A stretch of 64,000 nt of DNA from Psychroflexus torquis ATCC 700755 (GTDB taxonomy: Bacteria > Bacteroidota > Bacteroidia > Flavobacteriales > Flavobacteriaceae): contig NC_018721.1 in the NCBI RefSeq assembly GCF_000153485.2, forward strand, positions 1,302,001 through 1,366,000, given 5' to 3'. Of the stretch, positions 33,987 to 42,039 are shown piece by piece. The notes beneath the pieces were generated by a model. That model did not search any database and was not told the DNA's origin. It worked only from the letters and a program-made list of their open reading frames with translations. The position numbers were made by a program, and so were the translations under genes. Each line of letters opens with the position of its first letter. The stretch's first letter is position 1.

Positions 33987-34495
33987 TCCTTTATGGACCA
34001 GAATCTACAGGCAAAACGTCGCTTGCTAGAGCTCTAGCTCTTAAGTATAATACGGAGTGGGTTCCAGAATTTGCAAGGGATTATTTACAAGACAAATACA
34101 ATGCTTCTGCAGAGATTTGTAAACCCGAAGACCTCATCCCTATTGCTGAAGGGCAACTAGAATCTGAAAATTTTAAATCTCAAAATGCAAAGCAATACGT
34201 GTTCTGTGATACCAATGTTTTGCAAACTTTAGTCTATGCCAAAGCTTACTACAAAAACTTTCAAGATAAGATTTTAGAGCAATGTGCAGAAGAGTGTCAT
34301 TATGCTCATTACTTCTTAACTTATATAGACACTCCTTGGGTAGAGGATGATTTACGCGATAAACCTAACCAGAGAAAGTCCATGTTTACTATATTTGAAC
34401 AAGAGTTGATTCAAAGAAATCTACCTTATACTATTTTAAAAGGAGATTTGAAGCAACGTTTATACCAAGCCGCATCTATTATTAAAACGCTTTAA
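33941..34495 (+). CDS. NadR-like AAA_28 ATPase/kinase
   Basis: The 184-residue protein starts at ATG 33941 inside the end of pnuC, and a longer frame upstream is only a pnuC shadow. A P-loop (VLYGPESTGKTSLARALALK), EFARDYLQ, a Walker-B-like FCDTNVLQTLVYAKAYY and YIDTPWVEDDLRDKPNQR define the ribosylnicotinamide-kinase domain of NadR. The substrate would be nicotinamide riboside in a PnuC pair, but the thiamine context raises thiamine as a possible substrate (inference). Confidence 0.88.
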   Translation: MEKKLRQAEDELIKIVLYGPESTGKTSLARALALKYNTEWVPEFARDYLQDKYNASAEICKPEDLIPIAEGQLESENFKSQNAKQYVFCDTNVLQTLVYAKAYYKNFQDKILEQCAEECHYAHYFLTYIDTPWVEDDLRDKPNQRKSMFTIFEQELIQRNLPYTILKGDLKQRLYQAASIIKTL

Positions 34496-34504
34496 ACATT
34501 AATT

Positions 34505-36049
34505 ATGAAGATTCATCCTAGAGACATTTTTCACATCGAAAACCATGAACTCTCTATAGATAAGATAGAAAAAGATATAGACTATTTAAAAAAAGGATTC
34601 CCCAGCTTAGAAGTCGTAAAACCTGCAACTCTTAATGATGGGATCATCACTTTTTCCCCTGAAGAAGAAGAGACTTTGATCGATATTTATCAAAATTCTG
34701 AGGTAGAGGCTATCAAATTTGTGCCTGCTAGTGGAGCAGCATCAAGGATGTTCAGATCGCTACATCAGTTTATGGAGGAATATCCGGCATCACAGATGGA
34801 CTTTGAAACTTTTCTTCACCAAGACCATTATAAAGATTTGTTTGGTTTCTTCGGCACTATGGAAAACCTTCCATTTTATGATGATTTAAAATTTGCCTTA
34901 AGTGAAAAAGGTGTTGATTTTGATACCCTATCCCAAGGGGATAAAGCTTTGAAGCTAACAAAACAAATGCTGGCTCCTGAAGGTTTTCAGATGGGAGACT
35001 TTCCAAAAGGTCTTATTCCATTTCATAAATATGCTGAAGAAAAGCTAACCGCTTTTCAGGAGCATCTCTTTGAAGCGGCTAGGTATGTTGTGAAAGATAA
35101 AGAAGCAAAAGTGCACTTTACCATTTCTAAAGATCATTTGGATAAATTTCAAAGAAAACTCAAGGAGGTCAAGCCCAAAATAGAAGACGCAACGGGAGTG
35201 AACTTCAACGTAGAGTTTTCTTTCCAACATCCTTCTACAGATACTGTTTGTTTAGACACTAACGGGGATCTTTACAGAGATGATCAGGGTCATATTTTAT
35301 TTAGACCTGCGGGGCATGGAGCTTTAATCCAGAATTTGAATGCATTGGAAGGAGATCTCGTGTTTATCAAAAATATAGATAATGTTGCTCATCAAGACTC
35401 TACAGACGAAAAAAGCAAACCCACACATAAATATAAATCTATTCTTGCCGGGAAACTCATTCAGCTTCAGGACAAAACTTTTAGTTATTTGAGAGCCTTA
35501 GAAAAAGAAGCCTGTGATGAAACTATAGTGAAAGAAGCAAAAGCTTTCTTAAGAGATCAGTTGAACATCCATATTGACCTCCAAACGAAAGAAGACGTTT
35601 TTTATTACCTCAACAGACCTATACGTGTGTGTGGAATGGTAATAAACGAAGGAGCACCAGGAGGTGGGCCGTTTTGGATAAAAAATGAAGATAACAGTGT
35701 TTCTCTCCAAATTGTAGAAAAATCGCAAATAGATTTATCTCAACCTGACCAAAAAGAAAAAATGGAAGCCTCTACCCATTTTAACCCTGTGGATATTGTT
35801 TGTAGTTTGAAAAATTATAGAGGTAAACCCTTTAATTTGGAAGATTTCGTCGATACAAATAAAGGCTTTGTTGCAAATAAATTTGTGGGCGGCAAGTCCA
35901 TAAAAGGACTGGAATTACCAGGTTTATGGAATGGTGGTATGGCTTTTTGGAATACTGTATTTGTAGAAGTTCCTACTCATATATTTAATCCTGTAAAAAC
36001 AGTTTTAGATTTGCTTAAACCTGGGCACCAACCCGAAAAAAATGTTTAA
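34505..36049 (+). CDS. DUF4301 family protein
   Basis: The 514-residue cytoplasmic protein carries the DUF4301 hallmark FVPASGAASRMFRSLHQFME, a glycine loop recalling nucleotidyltransferase phosphate-binding loops, plus FRPAGHGALIQNLNAL, VFIKNIDNVA, INEGAPGGGPFWIKNEDNS and AFWNTVFVEVP, which recall sugar-nucleotidyltransferase folds. Function is unknown. It lies 9 bp after the kinase and overlaps arfB by 8 bp, a linkage I recall from other Flavobacteriia. Confidence 0.88.
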   Translation: MKIHPRDIFHIENHELSIDKIEKDIDYLKKGFPSLEVVKPATLNDGIITFSPEEEETLIDIYQNSEVEAIKFVPASGAASRMFRSLHQFMEEYPASQMDFETFLHQDHYKDLFGFFGTMENLPFYDDLKFALSEKGVDFDTLSQGDKALKLTKQMLAPEGFQMGDFPKGLIPFHKYAEEKLTAFQEHLFEAARYVVKDKEAKVHFTISKDHLDKFQRKLKEVKPKIEDATGVNFNVEFSFQHPSTDTVCLDTNGDLYRDDQGHILFRPAGHGALIQNLNALEGDLVFIKNIDNVAHQDSTDEKSKPTHKYKSILAGKLIQLQDKTFSYLRALEKEACDETIVKEAKAFLRDQLNIHIDLQTKEDVFYYLNRPIRVCGMVINEGAPGGGPFWIKNEDNSVSLQIVEKSQIDLSQPDQKEKMEASTHFNPVDIVCSLKNYRGKPFNLEDFVDTNKGFVANKFVGGKSIKGLELPGLWNGGMAFWNTVFVEVPTHIFNPVKTVLDLLKPGHQPEKNV

Positions 36050-36446
36050 CAAAGAAGCGTTGCTTAGAGAATTAGAATTTCAATTTGCTTTAAGTGGTGG
36101 GCCTGGAGGTCAACATGTCAACAAGACAGAAACAAAGGTGATTTTGATTTGGGATCTTCAGAAGTCTGGAGTCTTTTCAGCATCACAAAAAGAACAGTTG
36201 CAACAACGCCTTGCTTCTAAAATCAATTCTGAAGGGCTCCTTAAATTCAACGTTTCTAAAACCCGAAGCCAACATCAAAATAAGAAAATAGCAATTTTAA
36301 ATTTTGAGGATTTAGTAAAGAAAGCTCTTCAGAAGAAAAAAAAACGCATTAAAACAAAGCCTTCGCGATCTGCCAAACTTAAACGCCTTCAGAAAAAGAA
36401 AAAACATTCGGAAAAGAAAGTCAATCGCCAAAAGCCAGAGCTATAA
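36042..36446 (+). CDS. arfB: Alternative ribosome-rescue peptidyl-tRNA hydrolase ArfB
   Basis: The 134-residue protein has the class I release-factor GGQ loop in SGGPGGQHVNKTETKV and a Lys/Arg-rich C-terminal tail (KKKKRIKTKPSRSAKLKRLQ) that enters the empty mRNA channel of stalled ribosomes. It lacks the codon-recognition domains of RF1/RF2, as expected for ArfB. It overlaps the DUF4301 gene by 8 bp. Confidence 0.93.
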   Translation: MFNKEALLRELEFQFALSGGPGGQHVNKTETKVILIWDLQKSGVFSASQKEQLQQRLASKINSEGLLKFNVSKTRSQHQNKKIAILNFEDLVKKALQKKKKRIKTKPSRSAKLKRLQKKKKHSEKKVNRQKPEL

Positions 36447-36547
36447 TTTAAGCTGAATTTTGGCTTGCGTTGATGTTTTCATACAAAACTCTGATTACCA
36501 TTTTTTCACGAGTAATTATATTTGGATCATTTTATTGAATCTTTTGT
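36447..36547. other. Short spacer before the MITE-like repeat
   Basis: About 100 bp with no gene or terminator of note, ending where the dispersed repeat begins. Confidence 0.4.
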
Positions 36548-36743
36548 AATACCAAATTATATTTATAATGCCTTATGAATAAATTGAATTATTTTTTGAT
36601 TGATTGATTGATTGAAATCAAAAATAACTAGCATAGCCTTAGCTACGGTAATTATTTTTGATGAAAAGCAGGCGAAAAAAGCCTGTGCCGAATTCGTATC
36701 GGTAAAACGATTTATTGCGTCATTATAGGTCTAATTTGGTATA
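36548..36743. mobile_element. MITE-like dispersed repeat, copy 1
   Basis: About 195 bp with imperfect terminal inverted repeats: the left end ATACCAAATTATATTTATAA corresponds to the reverse of the right end TATAGGTCTAATTTGGTAT. Internally it carries an inverted repeat around ATCAAAAATAACTAGCATAG, and a GCAGGCG/GCCTGTGC hairpin followed by CCGAATTC. The same body recurs at 39803-40008. It encodes no protein, which fits a non-autonomous miniature element or structured intergenic repeat. Confidence 0.75.
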
Positions 36744-36796
36744 ATACCAAATTAGACCTATAATATCGTATACATAAATTGAATTATTTTTTTAAG
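36744..36796. mobile_element. Truncated second left end of the MITE-like repeat
   Basis: Directly after copy 1, ATACCAAATTAGACCTATAA and AAATTGAATTATTTTTTTAAG repeat the left ~50 bp of the element, then similarity stops. With the right end of copy 1 it makes a perfect 21-bp inverted repeat with a one-base centre (36722-36764). Confidence 0.7.
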
Positions 36797-37110
36797 ATCT
36801 GTCTAAATTTTTCTACGTATTCGGACTTTTAACTGACTTAACATTAAAAATATTAAAGCAAATACAGTCACAAAAAAATAGGAAACTTACTCTCAAAAAT
36901 GCGGAAACTATTTAAAATTATTGCAGGTTATTGTTTTATACCCCATTTTTAAGTGACTAAAACACATTATTTTGTATTTAGAAACTAACCAATGACTCTT
37001 AAAATCTAGTCTTTACCAGCGCTAATTTGAAATATTAAGTTAGAAATTGAATCCTTAAAATAAGGATTATTTTTTGAAGTCAATTCGAAATCATTTCTAT
37101 AAGTTTGCAC
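36797..37110. other. 314-bp region upstream of the riboswitch
   Basis: No gene is seen. The right end (37047-37076, TTG and TATTTTTTG about 18 nt apart) is a plausible promoter for the TPP riboswitch transcript, with one extra T relative to consensus. Confidence 0.4.
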
Positions 37111-37193
37111 CTTATCTCAAAGGGGTGTTTTGCAATAGCAAGACTGAGATCATACCCAATGAACCTGGGCAAGTAATGTTGCCAAGGGAAAAT
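37111..37193 (+). promoter_or_regulatory. TPP (THI-element) riboswitch
   Basis: The conserved TPP aptamer core is present in order: AGGGGTG (37121), ACTGAGAT (37143), ATACCC (37152), GAACCTGGGC (37161) and the 3' side GTAATG...CCAAGGGAA ending about 37190. It binds thiamine pyrophosphate in the nascent RNA. A hairpin and a terminator follow before the TonB-dependent receptor, so thiamine should turn the receptor off. A small ORF across this leader (37074-37265) is not a gene. Confidence 0.93.
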
Positions 37194-37226
37194 GACAACT
37201 ATAATTGTCATACATTGTTTAGTTCT

Positions 37227-37256
37227 CCTGATGCCAGAGTGGTCATCAGGTTTTTT
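37227..37256 (+). terminator. Riboswitch-controlled terminator
   Basis: CCTGATG (37227-37233) pairs with CATCAGG (37244-37250) and is followed by TTTTTT, 50 bp before the receptor start. It is the likely expression platform of the TPP riboswitch. Confidence 0.85.
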
Positions 37257-37306
37257 AATGTTTAATTTTGAATAACTGCCCCTTTTATTCGTGAATCATT
37301 TTACGA

Positions 37307-39682
37307 ATGAAAACCAAATTATTTCTACTATGCTCAATCCTTTGGGGTTGGCAATCCTTCTCACAAAACTACGTTGTAGAAGGACAAGTCACTGAAAACG
37401 GCAAACCGCTTAAAGATGTAAGTGTGTATGCTAAATATACCAACTACGGCGCTGTTACCGATGAGAATGGTAATTATCAACTAAATTTAGAAAAAGGCAA
37501 CTACACCATAGTATTTGCACATGGGAATCGCCAAGAGGTTAAGCTACTGTTGATGTCTAACCAAACCTTGGATATGGATATGGCCAAAGCCGAAGAATCT
37601 CTTGATGAGGTTTTAGTAAAAGCCTTTAGAGTAGAGGCGGACTCGCCTATCACTCACTCTAATTTTACCAAAAAAGATATTGAGAGCCGAAATCTTGGAC
37701 AAGACATCCCCGTTTTACTGAATGTGCTTCCTTCTGTGGTTTCTACTACCGATGCAGGTAATGGTATAGGCTATACGTCTATAAGAGTGAGGGGAAGTGA
37801 CGCGTCTAGGGTAAACGTGACCCTAAACGGAATTCCTTTTAACGATCAGGAAAGTCAAGGTGCCTTTTGGGTCAACTTACCTGATTTTGCTTCCTCTACA
37901 GAAAACCTTCAGTTGCAAAGAGGGGTAGGAACCTCTACCAATGGTTCTGGAGCTTTTGGGGCTAGTGTTAATATCCTCACGGAAGCTAAAAATGACGAAG
38001 CAAGTGCAGAGATTAGCAATTCTATTGGATCGTTTAATACCAGAAGACACACTGTTGAATTTGGAACGGGACTTTTGGAAGACAAGTTTACATTCTCTGG
38101 CCGTTTATCTCAAATTAAATCGGATGGTTATGTAGATAGAGCTTCCTCTGATCTAAAGTCTTATTTCTTGCAGGGGACTTTCCAAGATGGAGGGACCTAT
38201 ATCAAGGCTCTTGCCTTTGGAGGTAATAATATTACTTACCAAGCTTGGTATGGTATAGACAAGGAAACCTTGGAAACCGATAGAACTTTCAATCCTTCAG
38301 GAATGTATACTGATGAAGATGGAAATAGGCAGTTTTACGATAATGAAGTTGATAATTATAAGCAAGACCATTATCAATTGCACTGGAATCAAAAAATAAA
38401 TAAAAATTGGACGAGTAACCTTGGTTTAAACTATACCTATGGTCGTGGTTATTTTGAACAGTACAAAGAAAATGCAGATTTAGCTTTTCATGAGATTGAG
38501 CCACTGCAAATAGGTGGGGAAACCATAGAAAATTCAGATTTGATTCGCAGACGTTGGCTGGATAACGATTATTATGTGGTAAACGCCACGATAAATTATA
38601 CAGATAACCAACTTGATTTTACGTCTGGATTATTTTATAGCCATTATACCAATGATCATTTTGGAGAAGTGATTTGGTCTAGGTTTGCTGGGAATTCAGA
38701 AATCCGAGACGACTATTATTTTGGAACTGGAACCAAGCAAGAATTTACAGCCTTTACAAAGGCCACTTGGAGGCTGAATGATCAATTGAGTTTTTTTGGC
38801 GATCTACAAGGAAGGTTTGTAAACTATAAGACCAGAGGTTTGACATCGGATAAGGTTAATCTTTTGGTGGATCAAAACTTTAATTTTTTCAACCCTAAAG
38901 CGGGAGCTACCTTTCAAGTTAATGAAGATCAACAACTCTATGCCTCTTATGGTAAAGCACAAAGAGAACCCAGGAGAAGTGATTTTGAAAACGGTATCAC
39001 AAATCCAGAGATCCTCGACGATTTTGAATTGGGCTGGAGACTCGATTTAGGAAAGTCTTCGATTAATACTAATTTATACTATATGTATTACCAAGACCAA
39101 ATGGTTTTGACTGGTGCTTTGGATGATGTGGGTGCGCCCGTAAGGGAGACTAGTGGGGAAAGTTACCGGTTAGGCTTAGAAATTGATGCTGATATAAAAG
39201 TGTCGAGATTATTTTCTCTTAGACCTAATTTGACTCTAAGCCGAAATAAAAACATTGATTTCAGAGCGAATTTAGGTGGTGAAGTTCAAAACCTTGGTGA
39301 AACTAATATTTCCTATTCTCCAGAAATTATAGGAGCTAATCAGTTGATATTTCACCCTAATGAAGTTTTTCAAATTAGCTTGATTTCTAAATATGTTGGA
39401 GAACAGTATATGGGTAATATCGATAGTGAAGTCTCCCTCCTAGATGGGTTTTTTACTAACGATTTGAACATTGTTTACGAGTGGAAAAATGCTCCCTTAT
39501 TTAAGTCGGTCGTGTTTACAGGCTTAGTCAATAATATTTTTAATGTTGAATACGAATCCAATGGTTATTTCTTCTTTGGTAATTTTCAAAATGATGCTGG
39601 TCAAACAGAGAGTTTTGAAGGTGCAGGTTATTACCCCCAAGCAGGTATTAATTTTTTAGCAGGCGTTACCCTTAAATTTTAA
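37307..39682 (+). CDS. TonB-dependent outer-membrane receptor, probably for thiamine
   Basis: The 791-residue outer-membrane protein has a signal peptide (MKTKLFLLCSILWGWQSFSQ), then a carboxypeptidase-regulatory-like domain (~22-95, VEGQVTENGKPLKDVSVYAK), a plug (~115-225, SVVSTTDAGNGIGYTSIRVR, LNGIPFNDQESQGAFWVNLP) and a 22-strand-type barrel ending in NFLAGVTLKF with a terminal Phe. It is not SusC-type and has no SusD partner. A TPP riboswitch sits directly upstream, matching the riboswitch-linked receptor (called omr1 in Bacteroidota) proposed for thiamine uptake. Confidence 0.92.
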   Translation: MKTKLFLLCSILWGWQSFSQNYVVEGQVTENGKPLKDVSVYAKYTNYGAVTDENGNYQLNLEKGNYTIVFAHGNRQEVKLLLMSNQTLDMDMAKAEESLDEVLVKAFRVEADSPITHSNFTKKDIESRNLGQDIPVLLNVLPSVVSTTDAGNGIGYTSIRVRGSDASRVNVTLNGIPFNDQESQGAFWVNLPDFASSTENLQLQRGVGTSTNGSGAFGASVNILTEAKNDEASAEISNSIGSFNTRRHTVEFGTGLLEDKFTFSGRLSQIKSDGYVDRASSDLKSYFLQGTFQDGGTYIKALAFGGNNITYQAWYGIDKETLETDRTFNPSGMYTDEDGNRQFYDNEVDNYKQDHYQLHWNQKINKNWTSNLGLNYTYGRGYFEQYKENADLAFHEIEPLQIGGETIENSDLIRRRWLDNDYYVVNATINYTDNQLDFTSGLFYSHYTNDHFGEVIWSRFAGNSEIRDDYYFGTGTKQEFTAFTKATWRLNDQLSFFGDLQGRFVNYKTRGLTSDKVNLLVDQNFNFFNPKAGATFQVNEDQQLYASYGKAQREPRRSDFENGITNPEILDDFELGWRLDLGKSSINTNLYYMYYQDQMVLTGALDDVGAPVRETSGESYRLGLEIDADIKVSRLFSLRPNLTLSRNKNIDFRANLGGEVQNLGETNISYSPEIIGANQLIFHPNEVFQISLISKYVGEQYMGNIDSEVSLLDGFFTNDLNIVYEWKNAPLFKSVVFTGLVNNIFNVEYESNGYFFFGNFQNDAGQTESFEGAGYYPQAGINFLAGVTLKF

Positions 39683-39712
39683 TCTATTTAAATTTGCATA
39701 TTGTCCTAACCA

Positions 39713-39742
39713 AAAAGACCTCGGTATTCCGAGGTCTTTTTT
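39713..39742. terminator. Bidirectional rho-independent terminator
   Basis: AAAAGACCTCGG and CCGAGGTCTTTT form a perfect 12-bp stem with a 4-nt loop, flanked by A and T runs. It ends the receptor transcript. Confidence 0.88.
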
Positions 39743-39802
39743 AAATTACAAACTAGCCATTATGGATTGTTAATGTCCGATAAAAGTTAAAAACAAGTAG
39801 TT

Positions 39803-40008
39803 ATATTATATTTATAATGCCGTATGAATAAATTGAATTATACTACGACGTAGCTCAGCACAGATTTTTGATTGATTGAAATCAAAAAATAACTAGCATA
39901 GCCTTAGCTACGGTAATTATTTTTGAAAAAAGCAGGCGGAAAAAGCCTGTGCCGAATTCATTTCGGTAAAACGATTTATTGCGTAATTATAAATCTAATT
40001 TGGTATAA
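39803..40008. mobile_element. MITE-like dispersed repeat, copy 2
   Basis: It matches copy 1 at 36548-36743 over almost its whole length (TTATATTTATAATGCCGTAT, CTAGCATAGCCTTAGCTACG, AAGCCTGTGCCGAATTC, AACGATTTATTGCGT). It has a ~20-bp internal insertion (TACTACGACGTAGCTCAGC) near its left third. Its right end lies inside the 3' end of the methyltransferase gene and supplies that gene's last codons and stop. Confidence 0.75.
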
Positions 40009-41072
40009 GTTGGTAAAAGCACCCAAAGCTCTACTTCTTCTGAGGATCGCCAATGCGGATTTCTTTTAGTCTTTTGAGAGGCCGCTCCTACAGATTTTTT
40101 ATAACACTTTTCCAGTTGAAATCTGTTTCCTTCAGCTAATTCTTTCTCTATAGGATGAACAGTAGTTACATTTGTTATTTCTGCTAAATTTGAGAAAATA
40201 AGCACGAGCTTCCCGTCTGGCAACAGTCTTTTTTTGGCAGCAATAAAAAAATCTGGAAATAAGGTTTCATTATAATAAATGGCGCTGTCCATACGTCCCA
40301 AAGTATCAGTTCCTGGCAACCAAGGTGGGTTAAATACAATCAATTCACTTTGCTTTTCCCATTTCCCAAAAAGATCCCCAAAATCCAATTCGATCTTTCG
40401 AGATAGCTTTGTGGTTCCCATAAACTCCTTTAATCCAATAATAGCATTAGGATTTGTATCTGTTGCATAGACTTTTTGAAAACCGTGTTGAACCATTTGC
40501 AAAGAGAGAACTCCACTCCCTACTCCAACATCTATCGCTGTTTTTTTTGGCCCTTTGTAGCGTTTCAACCAATTATCAAAAAGAACCAAATGCTCGAATC
40601 GTGTTGGAAAGTAGGTTCCGTAATAAGGATGTATTTTATTCCGCAGTACAGGTATGGAGACCCCGTTTTTATACCATTGCCATGCACTATTCAGGCCCTG
40701 TACTTGTGGAAAGGTTAAAAAGAAATGATTGTTATCTGAATAAAATTTTTCTAACCATCCAATACTAGGAGATCGCTTTGCTACTATTTTTTGATCGATA
40801 ATTTCCAATAAAATGAGATTCGAAAGTCTAAAGTATTCTGCGCGATACTCATGCTGCTCTTTGAAGGATTTGTTAGGTAGTTTACGTTTCAGATAATTGT
40901 GCAATTCCTTAAGAAGGGATATGCCATCATTATAAAACTCAGTGATAAGTATGGATTCACCTTGTATCAAGTCCTCGATCGTAGACTCGACATTACTTTC
41001 ACGATGAAACGATTTCTGTTCTTTACTAATCGCTATTGGTTCTGGCTTATTTATTTCTAGTTCAGCACTCAT
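39987..41072 (-). CDS. Class I SAM-dependent methyltransferase
   Basis: The 361-residue protein has a helical N-terminal part (~1-150) and a Rossmann methyltransferase domain with motif I AIDVGVGSGVLSLQMVQHGF, motif II VYATDTNPNAI and motif IV IVFNPPWLPG. NPPW is typical of enzymes that methylate planar amino groups, such as RsmC or PrmC relatives, so the target may be an RNA base or a protein side chain (inference). The last five residues and the stop come from the MITE-like repeat, so the original C-terminus may have been different. The gene lies alone on the minus strand. Confidence 0.85.
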   Translation of the reverse strand: MSAELEINKPEPIAISKEQKSFHRESNVESTIEDLIQGESILITEFYNDGISLLKELHNYLKRKLPNKSFKEQHEYRAEYFRLSNLILLEIIDQKIVAKRSPSIGWLEKFYSDNNHFFLTFPQVQGLNSAWQWYKNGVSIPVLRNKIHPYYGTYFPTRFEHLVLFDNWLKRYKGPKKTAIDVGVGSGVLSLQMVQHGFQKVYATDTNPNAIIGLKEFMGTTKLSRKIELDFGDLFGKWEKQSELIVFNPPWLPGTDTLGRMDSAIYYNETLFPDFFIAAKKRLLPDGKLVLIFSNLAEITNVTTVHPIEKELAEGNRFQLEKCYKKSVGAASQKTKRNPHWRSSEEVELWVLLPTYTKLDL

Positions 41073-41168
41073 AGGTTGGTTTACGTTTTTTTAAAATATA
41101 GGTAATCATTTCGCTTAATTCCGCAATTTATAGATAATAATTTAAAACTTTTTTAGAACTCAATTCAA

Positions 41169-41198
41169 TTGCATCTAAACACAAAGTCTCTATTTTTG
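41169..41198 (+). promoter_or_regulatory. Promoter of the DNase I-fold protein gene
   Basis: TTG (41169-41171), exactly 19 nt and TATTTTTG (41191-41198) are a perfect match to the Bacteroidota consensus, 23 bp before the ATG. Confidence 0.65.
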
Positions 41199-41221
41199 AA
41201 CGGATTTTAATCTTCCACCCT

Positions 41222-42037
41222 ATGGCTTTAAACAAATCCTTAGTTGTTTTTTTAAGTTTACTATTTGTATCCACAATAAGCCTTGCTCAAGTTAAGATTA
41301 GCTCTTGGAACATCCGACATTTAGGAAATTCTAAATCCAAAATTGAAATTGAGTTTATGGCAGAAACCTTGCGCGATTTTGATGCTGTTGCCATTCAAGA
41401 AGTAGTCGCTGGAAATGGCGGTGCGCAGGCGGTGGCCAAACTAGCCGATGAGCTCAATAGAAAAGGCTCACGTTGGGATTATGTGGTAAGCAAACCCACT
41501 CAAGGTGGAACTTACAGCTCGGAGCGATATGCATTTCTATGGAAAACTAGCCGATTGAAAGTTGACAGAAAAGCGTGGTTAGACCTAGATTGTATCGAGG
41601 AGTTTGAGCGGGAACCCTATTTTATAAGATTCAAATTTGAAAATCAAGATTTCACGCTTGTGAATATTCACGCTGTTCCAAAATCTAAACAACCAGAGCA
41701 AGAATTAAAATATTTAAAGCTTTACCCAGAGCTTTATCCCGATGAGAACTTTATATTCTTAGGAGATTTTAATTTACCCGAAAGCCATAGTGTATTTAAT
41801 CCTTTAAAATCTAAAGGCTTTATTTCTGCACTAGTTAATCAAAAAACCAGTTTGAAAATGAAATGTAAAGCTGGAATTTGTCTGGCTTCAGAATATGATA
41901 ATATATTTATAGACTCTAAAGCTTTTAAGATTCTAAAAACCGGCGTCGATTTGTTTTATGAAACATTCACAGACTTAAAATCTGCTAGAATGATTTCAGA
42001 TCACATCCCTATTTGGGTTGAATTTGATTTCAACTAA
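41222..42037 (+). CDS. Secreted endonuclease/exonuclease/phosphatase-family protein
   Basis: The 271-residue protein has a signal peptide (VVFLSLLFVSTISLA). The mature part has DNase I-fold motifs: ISSWNIRHLG, FDAVAIQEVV (metal Glu), NIHAVPKS, FIFLGDFNLPESHS and a final SARMISDHIPIWVEF with the catalytic His. It is likely an exported or periplasmic phosphodiesterase acting on DNA or another phosphodiester. It converges with the NUMOD4/HNH gene, with 2 bp between stops. Confidence 0.88.
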   Translation: MALNKSLVVFLSLLFVSTISLAQVKISSWNIRHLGNSKSKIEIEFMAETLRDFDAVAIQEVVAGNGGAQAVAKLADELNRKGSRWDYVVSKPTQGGTYSSERYAFLWKTSRLKVDRKAWLDLDCIEEFEREPYFIRFKFENQDFTLVNIHAVPKSKQPEQELKYLKLYPELYPDENFIFLGDFNLPESHSVFNPLKSKGFISALVNQKTSLKMKCKAGICLASEYDNIFIDSKAFKILKTGVDLFYETFTDLKSARMISDHIPIWVEFDFN

Positions 42038-42039
42038 AA

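Noticed and set aside
37074..37265. 63-residue ORF upstream of the TonB receptor
   Set aside because: It lies across the TPP aptamer and terminator and has no protein signature.
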